DNA from: an uncultured Clostridia bacterium
GTDB taxonomy: Bacteria > Bacillota > Clostridia > Christensenellales > Aristaeellaceae
DNA length: 13,366 nt
NCBI GenBank assembly: GCA_937906775.1
Contig: CALCUD010000028.1
Location: 1-13,366 of the forward strand
Reading direction: 5' to 3'
The stretch's first letter is position 1. Every line of letters starts with the position of its first letter. Below the pieces are notes generated by a model, which was given only the letters and a program-made list of their open reading frames with translations, ran no database searches and was not told the DNA's origin. Made by a program: the position numbers and the translations under genes. Shown piece after piece: positions 1-6,492 of this stretch.

Positions 1-639
1 CTCCGCCTTGATATAGTGCACGTCATTGGTGGCAATGAGCGGGATTCCCGTTTCCATATGCATCCTGACGAGGCTCTGGTTCACCAGCTTCTGCTCGTCG
101 TAGCCATGGTCCTGCAGTTCCAGGAAGAAATTGCCCTCGCCGAAAATTTCGAGATACTCCAAAGCCGCCTTTTTCGCTTCTTCGTAGCGGTCCTTCAAAA
201 TGAAGCTCTGAATCTCACCGGCCAGACAGGCGGAGGAGCAAATGATGCCCTTACTGTGGGCCCGAAGCACCTCTTTATCCACACGGGGCCGGTAATAAAA
301 GCCGTCCTTGAAGCCCTGAGATACGATTTTTATCAGGTTTTGGTAGCCTTCATTGGTCTCGGCCAATAAGATGAGATGATGATAACGGTCGTCGCCGCTG
401 CCCGGTTCACGGTCGGTCCGGGAGCCCGGTGCCACGTACACTTCGCAGCCGAGAATGGGGTTAATGCCCGCGTCCTTGCAGGCCCGGTAGAAGTCAATCA
501 CGCCGTACATAACGCCGTGATCGGTAATGGCGCACGAATCCATGCCGAGCGATTTCAGCCGTTCCGTCAGTGCGGAAATCCGGCAGGCTCCGTCCAGCAG
601 GCTATATTCAGTATGAAGATGTAAATGCGTAAAGCTCAT
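1..639 (-). CDS. dnaE: DNA polymerase III subunit alpha (DnaE), N-terminal part
   Basis: Replicative DNA polymerase catalytic subunit of the C family; only the first 213 residues lie in the window, and the gene runs off the left edge. What is visible is the PHP domain: HLHLHTEYSLLDG (residues 5-17), AITDHG (37-42), GCEVYVAPG (64-72), RYHHLILLA (85-93), FYYRPRVDKE (114-123), CSSACLAGE (134-142) and ATNDVHY (203-209). The usual metal-binding set of active PHP domains appears intact (H7, H9, D16, H41, E66, H88, C138, D206, H208), so a proofreading-competent PHP is possible (inference). The ATG at 637-639 is preceded by a GGTGAGGT Shine-Dalgarno-like stretch. It lies 33 nt after the stop of a small exported-protein gene with no terminator between, so it may be the last visible gene of a longer transcript. 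Identity is very secure. Confidence 0.97.
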   Translation of the reverse strand, partial: MSFTHLHLHTEYSLLDGACRISALTERLKSLGMDSCAITDHGVMYGVIDFYRACKDAGINPILGCEVYVAPGSRTDREPGSGDDRYHHLILLAETNEGYQNLIKIVSQGFKDGFYYRPRVDKEVLRAHSKGIICSSACLAGEIQSFILKDRYEEAKKAALEYLEIFGEGNFFLELQDHGYDEQKLVNQSLVRMHMETGIPLIATNDVHYIKAE

Positions 640-672
640 CCCGCGTACCTCACCGATGGTTTGCTTCTTCGG

Positions 673-1110
673 TCAGCGAAGGGTCTCCATAATGGTCCGG
701 GTCCGGTCGCCCGCTTCCTGGGTGGCGTACCAGAAAACGATCTCTGTCAGCTGATCCCCGCCCTTCATCAGATACCCGATAAAGGGGGTTCCGTCCGCAG
801 GATCGCTCCCGCGGAAACAGATGGCCTCGATCCCGTTGATCTTCCTCAGTTCCGCGTTTTCACCCTGTTCGTTCAGCATTTCCACCATATCCCGCAGTTC
901 ACCGCTTCCGGGATATGAAAATACATCCATTTCCAGCTGGCTGCTGACATAGGCGAAACAGAAATCCGAGTCAGTCCCTTTCTCTGCGTCATAGTTCATG
1001 TTGTCCGGGACATCCAGCGCGAAGCCTCCGGGCAGCGTCACCGCCTGATCCGCCAGTGCGGCGGCCGTCAATGTCAGTATCACGATCAGAATACAGATGA
1101 CCTTTTTCAT
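673..1110 (-). CDS. Small exported protein of unknown function (145 aa)
   Basis: I do not recognise the family. The protein begins with a clear type I signal peptide: MKK, a hydrophobic run to residue 18, and a likely cleavage after LADQA-type residues (about 20-23). The mature part is about 122 residues, acidic, and has an alternating beta-rich pattern ending in an amphipathic helix (GDRTRTIMETLR). This layout resembles small secreted lipocalin/PsbP-like or DUF1795-like domains, but that is only an impression. The ATG at 1108-1110 follows AAGGGGG at 7 nt spacing, so the longer reading frame upstream (into the XRE gene) is not used. It sits 43 nt downstream of the XRE-type gene and 33 nt upstream of dnaE. 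Confidence 0.85.
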   Translation of the reverse strand: MKKVICILIVILTLTAAALADQAVTLPGGFALDVPDNMNYDAEKGTDSDFCFAYVSSQLEMDVFSYPGSGELRDMVEMLNEQGENAELRKINGIEAICFRGSDPADGTPFIGYLMKGGDQLTEIVFWYATQEAGDRTRTIMETLR

Positions 1111-1153
1111 ACGGATCCCCCTTTTTTCGGAACATTCACCGTTCACTGCTCTC

Positions 1154-1645
1154 TCATTTCTCGTCCGTCTCGATCTCACCCAGAGCGATCTTTTCGTCAA
1201 ACCACATATTCAGATTGGCGATGGAAAGCCGCAGCTTATCCAGCATAGTCTTGATCTCAACAAAGTCGTCAAATTCATCCGGACGGATCTGATTGTCCTC
1301 AGAGATCTCCAGCAGGCGGTCCTTGTATTTATTCAGCTTATTCAGGCAGTTCGTTGTTTCCACTGTGATCTGGACGAAGTCCTTATCCTCGATTCTGGGA
1401 GCCAATACCTGACCGATGGGACACTCTGTGCAGCAGTAATAATTCCGGAGTTTCGGCGTTTTGTAATATTCAGCCATGAGCATAACGTCCTCCGGCTGTA
1501 TCTGCACACGGCCGTTTTCCAGCTTTTCAATCCTTTCCGGTGAAAAACCGGGGATCAGTTCGGCTGCTTTCTCCCTCGTCAGTCCGAGTTCCTCCCGGGT
1601 CAACTGATAAATGGATTTATTCTCCTTGATCGATTTCCGTCCCAT
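1154..1645 (-). CDS. XRE-type helix-turn-helix protein with CCxxCPIG motif
   Basis: Protein of 163 aa. Residues about 13-63 form a Cro/CI-like helix-turn-helix: TREELGLTREKAAEL (helices 1-2), SPERIEKLENGR (recognition helix region), PEDVMLMAEYY (final helices). It is followed by YYCCTECPIG (69-78), then a helical, coiled-coil-like region to about 155. I recall this arrangement (HTH, then Cys-x2-Cys-Pro-Ile-Gly, then helical tail) in a Clostridia family annotated only as helix-turn-helix domain protein; its target is unknown. The cysteines C71, C72 and C75 could bind metal or sense redox (inference). The ATG at 1643-1645 has GGAGAG upstream, which overlaps the end of the peptidase gene; the intergenic gap is 6 nt, so the two are surely co-transcribed. 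Confidence 0.9.
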   Translation of the reverse strand: MGRKSIKENKSIYQLTREELGLTREKAAELIPGFSPERIEKLENGRVQIQPEDVMLMAEYYKTPKLRNYYCCTECPIGQVLAPRIEDKDFVQITVETTNCLNKLNKYKDRLLEISEDNQIRPDEFDDFVEIKTMLDKLRLSIANLNMWFDEKIALGEIETDEK

Positions 1646-1651
1646 TCACGC

Positions 1652-3151
1652 TTACTCTCCTATCAATAAATAATCCTGATGGACCCAGCCCTGCTGTCCG
1701 CGGGCCTCGATATGATAAAACTCGTTGTCCTTTCCCAGAACGGTGACCGCCGTCCCGATCTTCCATTCGGCCGCCACCGTGGCTTTGGACGAAGCTTCCG
1801 CACGGATCTTGACCGTCACGGTGCCTTTTGTTTTGCCTTTCAGGCTCAGGATGCCCTCTTTCAGCCCCTGTCCGGAAAGGACAGGCCCCAGTTCAACATA
1901 TTCCCGGGTCAGATACCCCGTCCGCCCGCGGTACATCACCCGGACCCGTTCGCTGTCCTCTGCGAGAACAGGAAGCACCGTTCCAACAGATATATTTTTG
2001 AATCCTTCGACCTTTTCCCCGTCGCCGTCCCGGAAAATGACGCCCTTCTTCCGGCTCACGATTGCGACCCGATGATTCTCCGGTACATCGGTCTTCCATT
2101 CCAGGGCGGCGGTTTCCACGGTCTGTTCCTCACCGTTCAGATCCACGGTGCTTTTCACAGCCCCGAACTGAACAAGATCCGCGGCGGCCTTCGCTCCGTC
2201 CGCAATGACATGCAGCCATCGCGGCTGAATCAGGCGGATCCCCCGTCGGGCGCAATAATCGATGTCCAGCCAGTATTCCAGACCGCAGGCATGCTGCGTT
2301 TCGAAGAACCACCTGAAACCCGGTACTTCTTCCACAGTTTTCGCTTCCGCAAACCGGCCGTCTTCCGTCCGGTACCAGATTGCTCCCTTTTTGATCCGCT
2401 CAAACGTCGCGCTGGGAGCCGAATCGACAATCCGGACTTTTTTCCCGTCCTCGCTCAGCTCGCAGCCAAGCGCGATGTGCCCGATCACAACGGAAAAGGA
2501 GAAAAGATTTCCTTCCCGCAGGTTATCGGCGATCTCCGCTTTGGATTCGATCAATTCATCCTGGGTGGTAAAATCATAGACCGTCCCGGCTCGCGTCAGC
2601 AAACGTTCATTGGCGGTTCCGCCCTGGACCAGACAGCCCGAATAGGTTACTCCCAGCGTTTCGGGCAGCAGATCGTTTCCTGTAAATCCCAGCCGCTGTA
2701 CCGCGTGGCTCAGCGTGAAGATCGCGCAGCCCGCTTTCTCCAGGCTGGACTTTCCATAGGATTTATCCTTCCACCAGCCGTCCTTCTGGCTGTAGATCAC
2801 ATCAGGCCCTTCCTGCGTTTCAGCCCGGCCGCGGACCGGAACGGTGACCGCCGCCTCTTCCCTGCTCCTGTCTTCATAGACAACGGTGACCTTCAGCGTG
2901 TAATCCGCTTCCGTCCTTGGCCGGAAAGCCGCCTTGAAATGGGTGTCCTCCTTCCCGGCAAACACGTGTTTATCCGGGACGGACAGATCGTATATCACAG
3001 ACTTTGCACCTGTTCCGGCCTGCACCGTCACATCGACAGTATCCCCGACGCGGGGATTGTCAGGAGTAAACAGGAGCGTAACCTCCGCGCCTGCCGTGGC
3101 GGCAAGCATGAGCAATACCGTAAGCGCCAACCCGATCAGCAATCTTTTCAT
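1652..3151 (-). CDS. Secreted C39-like cysteine peptidase with C-terminal SH3 domains
   Basis: Predicted exported protein of 499 aa. Signal peptide at 1-22 (MKRLLIGLALT... ending AATAGA-EV); beta-sandwich, Ig-like domain at about 23-107 (FTPDNPRVGDTVDVTVQAG, typical of extracellular adhesion modules); papain-like C39_2 fold at about 118-290 with Q122 (oxyanion), C142 in KAGCAIFTLSHA, H225 in IGHIALG and D243 in IVDSAP as a plausible catalytic set; then two bacterial SH3-like domains at about 362-420 and 436-497 (TGYLTREYVELG; GWVHQDYLLIGE). Such proteins act at or outside the cell wall, SH3 modules commonly binding peptidoglycan. Start choice: the ATG at 3149-3151 has CCGGAG 8 nt upstream and gives a classical signal peptide; an ATG at 3176-3178 overlaps the stop of the GH27 gene (ATGA) and would add 9 residues. 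Either is possible. Substrate unknown. Confidence 0.88.
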   Translation of the reverse strand: MKRLLIGLALTVLLMLAATAGAEVTLLFTPDNPRVGDTVDVTVQAGTGAKSVIYDLSVPDKHVFAGKEDTHFKAAFRPRTEADYTLKVTVVYEDRSREEAAVTVPVRGRAETQEGPDVIYSQKDGWWKDKSYGKSSLEKAGCAIFTLSHAVQRLGFTGNDLLPETLGVTYSGCLVQGGTANERLLTRAGTVYDFTTQDELIESKAEIADNLREGNLFSFSVVIGHIALGCELSEDGKKVRIVDSAPSATFERIKKGAIWYRTEDGRFAEAKTVEEVPGFRWFFETQHACGLEYWLDIDYCARRGIRLIQPRWLHVIADGAKAAADLVQFGAVKSTVDLNGEEQTVETAALEWKTDVPENHRVAIVSRKKGVIFRDGDGEKVEGFKNISVGTVLPVLAEDSERVRVMYRGRTGYLTREYVELGPVLSGQGLKEGILSLKGKTKGTVTVKIRAEASSKATVAAEWKIGTAVTVLGKDNEFYHIEARGQQGWVHQDYLLIGE

Positions 3152-3174
3152 CGCAACCACTCCGGCGGTAAGTT

Positions 3175-4434
3175 TCATTGGGCTGCCCTTTCAATCCGGA
3201 ATACTTTCACATCGTGTGGCGGAATGAGTTCATTGATTTCCCCTTCCGCTGCTCCTGTTTTTCCGCTCCAAAGCTCTGTAACGTCAGTTACATGCGTTTC
3301 CAGTTCCGTTTCGGAAACCCTGATCCGCCGTTCCTCATCGCTCAGGTTGAACAGCGCGGCGTAAGTTCCCGTGCCGTCCTTTTTCGGGGCGATCCAGACG
3401 CTTTCCGCGTCGCTGTTCCGGAGTGGGCGTCCTCCCGAGGTATTCTTTTCGATCTCCAGGATCCCTGCATTGGTCAGAAGTTTAAGGGTAAACGGATCGT
3501 TTTTTGTCATTTCGCCCCCGATCATCATCGGGCTGCGGGCCATGCACCACAGGCTCATCATCACCCGCTGCTCACCTTCGGAAAAGCGTGTCCAGCCGTC
3601 CGGATCCTCACACTGGCGAAGCGCGCCGACCGGAAGCATATCCGCGTCCGGCCAGTGTCCGGGTCCCGCATGAATACACCATTTTTCCTCCCGCTCGAAC
3701 ATGCCCTTCAGCAAACGCCAGTCGTCCCAGAAATCGTCAGTGATCCTCCATAGATTCGCATACTTCTTCACATGTTCCGCCTGCTCCAGCGGCGCCGGTC
3801 CCGGGCTCAGGCTCAGAACGATATCCCTTCCGCAGCTTCGCGAGGCTTCGGAGATCAGCTCGATTTCCCGTGCGCATTGAGGATATTCCCGTGCAATATC
3901 GTCGCACTTGACATAATCCACACCCCACTCTGCATATAAACGGAAAATGCTGTCATAATAGTCCCGCGCTCCGGGAAGATCGCACCGAAGACCGTACATG
4001 TCGGGATTCCAGGCGCATACAGAGGCAGGATTCGCGATCTCATGACAGCGGATATCGCTTCCGGCCACCGGCAGATGTCTGTGCGCTGCCATACGCGGCA
4101 GGCCGCGCATGATATGGATCCCGAATTTCAGCCCCAGAGAATGAATATAATCGGCCAGCGGTCGGAATCCGGCGTTCCCCTTCGCGCTCGGAAAACGGTT
4201 TTCCGCCGGAAGCAGCCGGCCGTAATCATCCATCCGGAGCTCGGAAAACGGTTCATACTCATGGTTGACGGCTGTCGGCTGATACCATTCGATATCCACG
4301 ACGATGTATTCCCAGCCGAACGGCTTCAGATATTTCGCCATGTATTCCGCGTTTTTCCATACCGTGTCCTCGGTTACCGCGGCGCCGTAGCAATCCCAGC
4401 TGTTCCAGCCCATAGGCGGGTTCTGAGCAATCAT
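3175..4434 (-). CDS. GH27-family glycoside hydrolase, probable alpha-galactosidase (cytosolic)
   Basis: Protein of 419 aa, close to the family's usual length without extra modules. The N-terminus PPMGWNSWDCYG (6-17) is the GH27 signature. YVKCDD (174-179) places the nucleophile at D178, and WRITDDFWDDW (229-239) the acid/base at D234. DMLPVG (265-270) and SPMMIGGEM (301-309) are further clan-D landmarks; residues about 335-419 form the C-terminal beta-sandwich. No signal peptide, so it probably hydrolyses alpha-galactosides imported as oligosaccharides. GH27 also contains alpha-N-acetylgalactosaminidases and beta-L-arabinopyranosidases, so specificity is not proven. The ATG at 4432-4434 has GGGAGG at 7 nt; a longer in-frame extension upstream runs through the promoter and terminator and is rejected. 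It is the first gene of the left-hand cluster. Confidence 0.93.
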   Translation of the reverse strand: MIAQNPPMGWNSWDCYGAAVTEDTVWKNAEYMAKYLKPFGWEYIVVDIEWYQPTAVNHEYEPFSELRMDDYGRLLPAENRFPSAKGNAGFRPLADYIHSLGLKFGIHIMRGLPRMAAHRHLPVAGSDIRCHEIANPASVCAWNPDMYGLRCDLPGARDYYDSIFRLYAEWGVDYVKCDDIAREYPQCAREIELISEASRSCGRDIVLSLSPGPAPLEQAEHVKKYANLWRITDDFWDDWRLLKGMFEREEKWCIHAGPGHWPDADMLPVGALRQCEDPDGWTRFSEGEQRVMMSLWCMARSPMMIGGEMTKNDPFTLKLLTNAGILEIEKNTSGGRPLRNSDAESVWIAPKKDGTGTYAALFNLSDEERRIRVSETELETHVTDVTELWSGKTGAAEGEINELIPPHDVKVFRIERAAQ

Positions 4435-4472
4435 GTTTCTGCCTCCCGAATGTTTATCGTTTCCCATTAAAC

Positions 4473-4501
4473 AGTATACATCATTTTGAGGCGCCGCGCA
4501 A
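4473..4501 (-). promoter_or_regulatory. Promoter of the GH27-led gene cluster
   Basis: On the minus strand TTGCGC (4501-4496), a 17-nt spacer and TATACT (4478-4473) form a good sigma-A type promoter. The predicted start is about 30 nt upstream of the GH27 ATG. It abuts the T-tract of the terminator of the preceding unit, which supports a clean transcription-unit boundary here. Confidence 0.65.
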
Positions 4502-4503
4502 AG

Positions 4504-4533
4504 AAAAAACGGGCTTTCTCTCCCGAAAGCCCG
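4504..4533 (-). terminator. Intrinsic terminator of the kinase / 57-aa unit
   Basis: On the minus strand CGGGCTTTC, a 6-nt loop and GAAAGCCCG form a perfect 9-bp stem, followed directly by TTTTTT. It starts 27 nt after the stop codon of the 57-aa gene. Confidence 0.92.
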
Positions 4534-4559
4534 CTGAAATTTCATCTGTTCACCGTTCC

Positions 4560-4733
4560 TCAGCCCATTCCCATTTTTTCAGTCAGGTCTCCCAGACTTT
4601 TTTCATACTGAGCGCGTGAAATCGCGCCTTTCTCCAGAAATTCATCCAGCAGCGCGCGCTGGTTCTCATACAGTTTTCTTTTTTTCTCCTCCGGGCTGAG
4701 CGTATCCCAAAGTTCCCCGTCGGTCTCTCTCAT
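4560..4733 (-). CDS. 57-aa SHOCT-like small protein
   Basis: Short ORF of 57 codons. The C-terminal half (LLDEFLEKGAISRAQYEKSL, residues 28-47) fits the SHOCT pattern: two short helices around a glycine turn with a conserved acidic/aromatic position. The first half is charged (SPEEKKRKLYENQRA). The start is fixed by TGATG: its ATG shares one base with the stop of the P-loop kinase gene, and GGAAGGGG lies about 11 nt upstream inside the kinase. This is a standard translational-coupling arrangement, and the gene is closed by an intrinsic terminator. SHOCT modules are usually oligomerisation tails; a free-standing one next to a kinase suggests a partner or accessory protein (inference). Confidence 0.78.
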   Translation of the reverse strand: MRETDGELWDTLSPEEKKRKLYENQRALLDEFLEKGAISRAQYEKSLGDLTEKMGMG

Positions 4734-5284
4734 CAGATTTCACCGTTCCCCTTCCCGATCAGCCGGATCGCCCTGTCCAGAATGTCCCGGAGATCATATT
4801 CCCCGTCGATCTCGATCATCGGGATCCCGTTTCTGACGCAGTCCGCTTTAAAATTCATGCTGCAGCGGATCAGACGTTCCGGATCGACTTCATCGTTTCC
4901 CCGCTTTTCGATCGCGTCGGCATGCCGGACGACATCGTCCATCCGCGTCCGCAGGTATTCTTCGCTCATGACGATAAAAACGCACCGGATCTGACGCAGA
5001 TACTCTTCCGTAAAAGCTTCGGTCCATTCACCCGGAATGTAGCATCCCTCCACAATCAGATTCTGCCCGTTTTCGATCACGGTCTTCACGATTTCCGCGA
5101 CAAAGGGCCACATCCGGTACCGCGTCCGCAGATCGTCCTCCACGTCCAGGTCCATTGTTCCGGAGCGGATGAATCCCATTTTCAGATGGTCCAGTGACAG
5201 ATAAGGGAATTTGTAATGCTCCATCAGTCTCTGCGCGATCAGGGTTTTCCCGACATGACTGCTTCCTCCGACCAGGATGACCAT
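4733..5284 (-). CDS. P-loop nucleoside/small-molecule kinase (AAA_33 / zeta-like)
   Basis: Protein of 183 aa. The Walker A motif is GGSSHVGKT (6-14); LSLDHLKMGFIRSG (29-42) follows as the substrate-side segment; LIVEGCYIPGEW (76-87) contains the strand-end acidic residue E79; a lid-like Arg-rich region (YLRTRMDDVVRHA) lies at about 110-122. Relatives in Clostridia are labelled variously as 2-phosphoglycerate kinase, adenylate kinase or zeta-toxin-like ATPases; none of these substrates is established here. The ATG at 5282-5284 is chosen because GAGGGAG lies 9 nt upstream; an ATG three codons earlier would sit right on that site. The gene is followed by the coupled 57-aa gene and is divergent from the repeat-protein gene. 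No antitoxin partner of the epsilon type is visible. Confidence 0.88.
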   Translation of the reverse strand: MVILVGGSSHVGKTLIAQRLMEHYKFPYLSLDHLKMGFIRSGTMDLDVEDDLRTRYRMWPFVAEIVKTVIENGQNLIVEGCYIPGEWTEAFTEEYLRQIRCVFIVMSEEYLRTRMDDVVRHADAIEKRGNDEVDPERLIRCSMNFKADCVRNGIPMIEIDGEYDLRDILDRAIRLIGKGNGEI

Positions 5285-5303
5285 GGTTTCCATCTCCCTC
5301 TTT

Positions 5304-5331
5304 CAGGCCGCATGCTCTTTTTGCCGGCCTG
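5304..5331 (-). promoter_or_regulatory. 7-bp inverted repeat in the kinase 5' UTR
   Basis: CAGGCCG and CGGCCTG, separated by 14 nt, lie between the -10 box and the ribosome binding site. In RNA they form a hairpin that ends just before AAGAGGGAG; in DNA they could be an operator. There is no U-tract, so it is not a terminator. Confidence 0.35.
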
Positions 5332-5335
5332 TGAT

Positions 5336-5341
5336 ATTATA
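5336..5341 (-). promoter_or_regulatory. Perfect -10 box for the kinase gene
   Basis: TATAAT on the minus strand, about 52 nt upstream of the kinase ATG. No good -35 hexamer is found at 16-18 nt, so the promoter is either activator-dependent or weak. Confidence 0.5.
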
Positions 5342-5362
5342 CCGCTTTCGCTGTTTCGTTCC

Positions 5363-5391
5363 TTGCTTTTTTTATGTTCGCATGCTACAAT
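5363..5391 (+). promoter_or_regulatory. Extended -10 promoter of the repeat-protein gene
   Basis: TTGCTT (5363-5368), 17-nt spacer, TACAAT (5386-5391) preceded by TGC, giving an extended -10. The predicted start is about 40 nt upstream of the ATG at 5437. Confidence 0.75.
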
Positions 5392-5436
5392 CAATTTATT
5401 CGGGACGTTAATTGAACAGATTCGGAGGATGCCCGC

Positions 5437-6474
5437 ATGAAGCGTATCGCGGTTTTGTGTATTGTTCTTATGGTAGCCGTCTCTTTCGCTCAGGTGCGGG
5501 CGGAAAGCACGGTACTTCAGCTTCTCAGCGAAACCGACGAGGACGGGCGGATCACGCTGCAGACCTGGTCCGACAGCGAAGGGAACGCCGTTGTGTCCGA
5601 ATCCCGCGGTTTCTCTTCTCTCCGCACAGAATACGGCGACAATTATCTCCGTACCGAATATCTCGATCTGGAAGGCAACCTGATCTGCTCGGCTGACGGA
5701 TATGCCGTCCGGATCATTGAGTATGCCGAAGACCTGCCGATATCCATCGCTTTCTATGACGAAGCAATGAACCGGGTCCTCGGACCTTACGGTTATTCCT
5801 GCATCCGGTACCAGTACAGTGATAACAACACCGTCCGCCTCACCAGCTATTTCGACGCGGATGATTCGCCTCTGGCGCTGCACGGTTCTGTCTGCCGCAC
5901 GGAAAAAACCTATGACGCGTCCGGGAACACCGTGCGCATCCGGTATTTTGACAAAGTCGGAGCACCCACGTTGTGCGAATCCGGATACGCCGAGCTTCAC
6001 CGCGTCTGCGACGCGGAAGGTCGCGCCGTGCGTCAGGAATACTACGGGACCGACGGTGCCGCAGTCCTGATGGAAGATTGTTACTTTGCCATCGAGCGCT
6101 CCTATGATGCCAACGGCAACACGCTGATCCTCTCCTATTTCGGGGCCGACGGGCTGCCCGTGCTCTGCCGCGACGGATATGCGACGGTCGTCTGCGAATG
6201 GTCAGAGGATAACCTTCTCCGGAGGAAAACATTCCTTGACCCGGAAGGCCGTCCAACGGTCACCTCGAACGGAATATTCCAACAGGTTTATGAATATAAC
6301 GAAGCCGGTCAGGTTGTCTCCGAAAAATCCATGGATGACCAGGGCAATATCATTGCCGGCACGCAGGGCTATTCCGAGATCCAATGGGAATATAACAAAG
6401 AAGGCGCCCCTGTCCGCAAGATTTTCATGCTTCCCGAGGGCGCCATCTGGGAGAATATCAATATCGTTCCGTAA
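5437..6474 (+). CDS. Secreted protein built from ten 32-residue YD/RHS-like repeats
   Basis: Protein of 345 aa with a signal peptide (MKRIAVLCIVLMVAVSFAQVRA, cleavage after about residue 22). The rest is a regular array of about ten units of roughly 32 residues, with consensus GYaxxxxxYdxxGNxxxxxYfdxdGxPvl. Clear units start at SVCRTEKTYDASGN, GYAELHRVCDAEGR, CYFAIERSYDANGN, GYATVVCEWSEDN, GIFQQVYEYNEAGQ and GYSEIQWEYNKEG. The Y-D-x-x-G-N core resembles YD/RHS repeats, which form beta-strand wraps, but the 32-residue period is longer than the classical unit. It probably sits outside the membrane as a beta-solenoid or binding scaffold; no catalytic domain is seen. The ATG at 5437 follows GGAGG at 8 nt. 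It is the only plus-strand gene and converges on the double-GNAT gene, with 18 nt between the stops. Confidence 0.88.
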   Translation: MKRIAVLCIVLMVAVSFAQVRAESTVLQLLSETDEDGRITLQTWSDSEGNAVVSESRGFSSLRTEYGDNYLRTEYLDLEGNLICSADGYAVRIIEYAEDLPISIAFYDEAMNRVLGPYGYSCIRYQYSDNNTVRLTSYFDADDSPLALHGSVCRTEKTYDASGNTVRIRYFDKVGAPTLCESGYAELHRVCDAEGRAVRQEYYGTDGAAVLMEDCYFAIERSYDANGNTLILSYFGADGLPVLCRDGYATVVCEWSEDNLLRRKTFLDPEGRPTVTSNGIFQQVYEYNEAGQVVSEKSMDDQGNIIAGTQGYSEIQWEYNKEGAPVRKIFMLPEGAIWENINIVP

Positions 6475-6492
6475 TTTCGTGATCCGTCCTGT

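Noticed and set aside
1679..3364. 561-codon open frame on the plus strand
   Set aside because: Antisense to the peptidase and GH27 genes; low-complexity, Pro/Arg/Phe-rich translation without a domain, and the minus-strand frames have clear families.
4733..5284. Zeta-type toxin of a toxin-antitoxin system
   Set aside because: The Walker A and lid pattern is shared by many small kinases, and no epsilon-like antitoxin gene precedes it; left as a generic P-loop kinase.
5239..6000. 253-codon open frame on the minus strand
   Set aside because: Antisense to the repeat protein and runs into the kinase gene; no ribosome binding site or domain.
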